12,275 nucleotides of DNA from DATDVL01 sp035290025 (GTDB taxonomy: Archaea > Nanobdellota > Nanobdellia > SCGC-AAA011-G17 > DATDVL01). The stretch is from contig DATDVL010000019.1 in assembly GCA_035290025.1 (NCBI GenBank), positions 1 through 12,275 on the forward strand, written 5' to 3'. The translations under genes were made by a program, and so were the position numbers. The first letter of the stretch is position 1. The number at the start of each line of letters is the position of its first letter. Positions 12,200-12,275 of this stretch are shown here, one piece after another. Under the pieces are notes generated by a model. That model searched no databases, was not told the origin of the DNA, and worked only from the letters and a program-made list of their open reading frames with translations.

Positions 12200-12275
12200 T
12201 TACCGCTTATACTTCTTGTCCTTCGTAACTTTAACAAGCACTCGCACTAACTGATCAACAGCTTCCCGCAGCTTC
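12200..12275 (-). CDS. 3' end of an unidentified gene (runs off the right edge)
   Basis: Reading the minus strand from the right edge, 24 codons (KLREAVDQLVRVLVKV, then TKDKKYKR) run to a TAA at 12200-12202. The segment looks like a helix followed by a basic tail, and its codons (GTG, CTT, GTT, AAG) fit the minus-strand host genes. Too little is visible to name the protein. It converges with the lipoprotein gene across a 61-base A-rich gap in which I see nothing else. Confidence 0.5.
   Translation of the reverse strand, partial: KLREAVDQLVRVLVKVTKDKKYKR

Noticed and set aside
1..12275. CRISPR arrays, tRNA and rRNA genes, insertion sequences
   Set aside because: No regularly spaced repeats, tRNA-like cloverleaf with T-loop consensus, rRNA segments or transposase with terminal inverted repeats were seen by eye. 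A covariance-model scan could still find a divergent tRNA.

Overview
The window looks archaeal. It encodes an archaeal translation initiation factor aIF2-beta, followed by a DUF424 protein and an NMD3-type domain in a tight cluster. It also encodes an MCM replicative helicase, an RPA-like OB-fold protein and a large secreted S-layer-like protein. Many promoters show an archaeal TATA box about 25-28 bases before the start codon, which implies leaderless or near-leaderless transcripts. The small genes, the shortened NMD3 domain and the style of the S-layer and retroelement proteins suggest a DPANN archaeon (Woesearchaeota/Nanoarchaeota-like). That placement is inference.

Layout, left to right. 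1-1965 (minus): a partial S-layer-like surface protein running off the left edge. 1999-3434 (minus): aIF2-beta, DUF424, NMD3-like and an unrecognised gene, overlapping or nearly so. 3530-3910 (plus): an unrecognised helical protein, divergent from aIF2-beta. 3914-4564 (minus): an RPA-like OB-fold plus winged-helix protein. 4588-6818 (minus): a diversity-generating retroelement (DGR) with reverse transcriptase, template repeat (TR) and a target gene carrying the variable repeat (VR). 6910-10554 (minus): MCM interrupted by a 535-residue intein with a LAGLIDADG endonuclease. 10675-11076 (minus): an unrecognised gene. 11077-11595: mostly decayed sequence, including a frameshifted remnant resembling the C-terminus of a TrmB-type regulator. 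11596-12138 (plus): a lipoprotein. 12200-12275 (minus): the 3' end of another gene.

The most striking content is the DGR. TR and VR align over 97 bases with 19 substitutions, every one at an adenine of the coding strand, and no other mismatches. A 21-base in-frame block is present only in TR. A GC-rich hairpin lies about 10 bases after VR and is missing after TR, and a good TATA box sits just before TR. No accessory (Avd-like) gene is visible. The cassette lies between two replication genes (MCM and the RPA-like gene) that share a C-terminal winged-helix signature and may once have been adjacent.

The plus strand is rich in A and C through most of the window, including in its own genes, so the bias follows the strand rather than gene direction. 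The reverse transcriptase, the intein and the MCM sequence next to the intein break this bias, which suggests later arrival.
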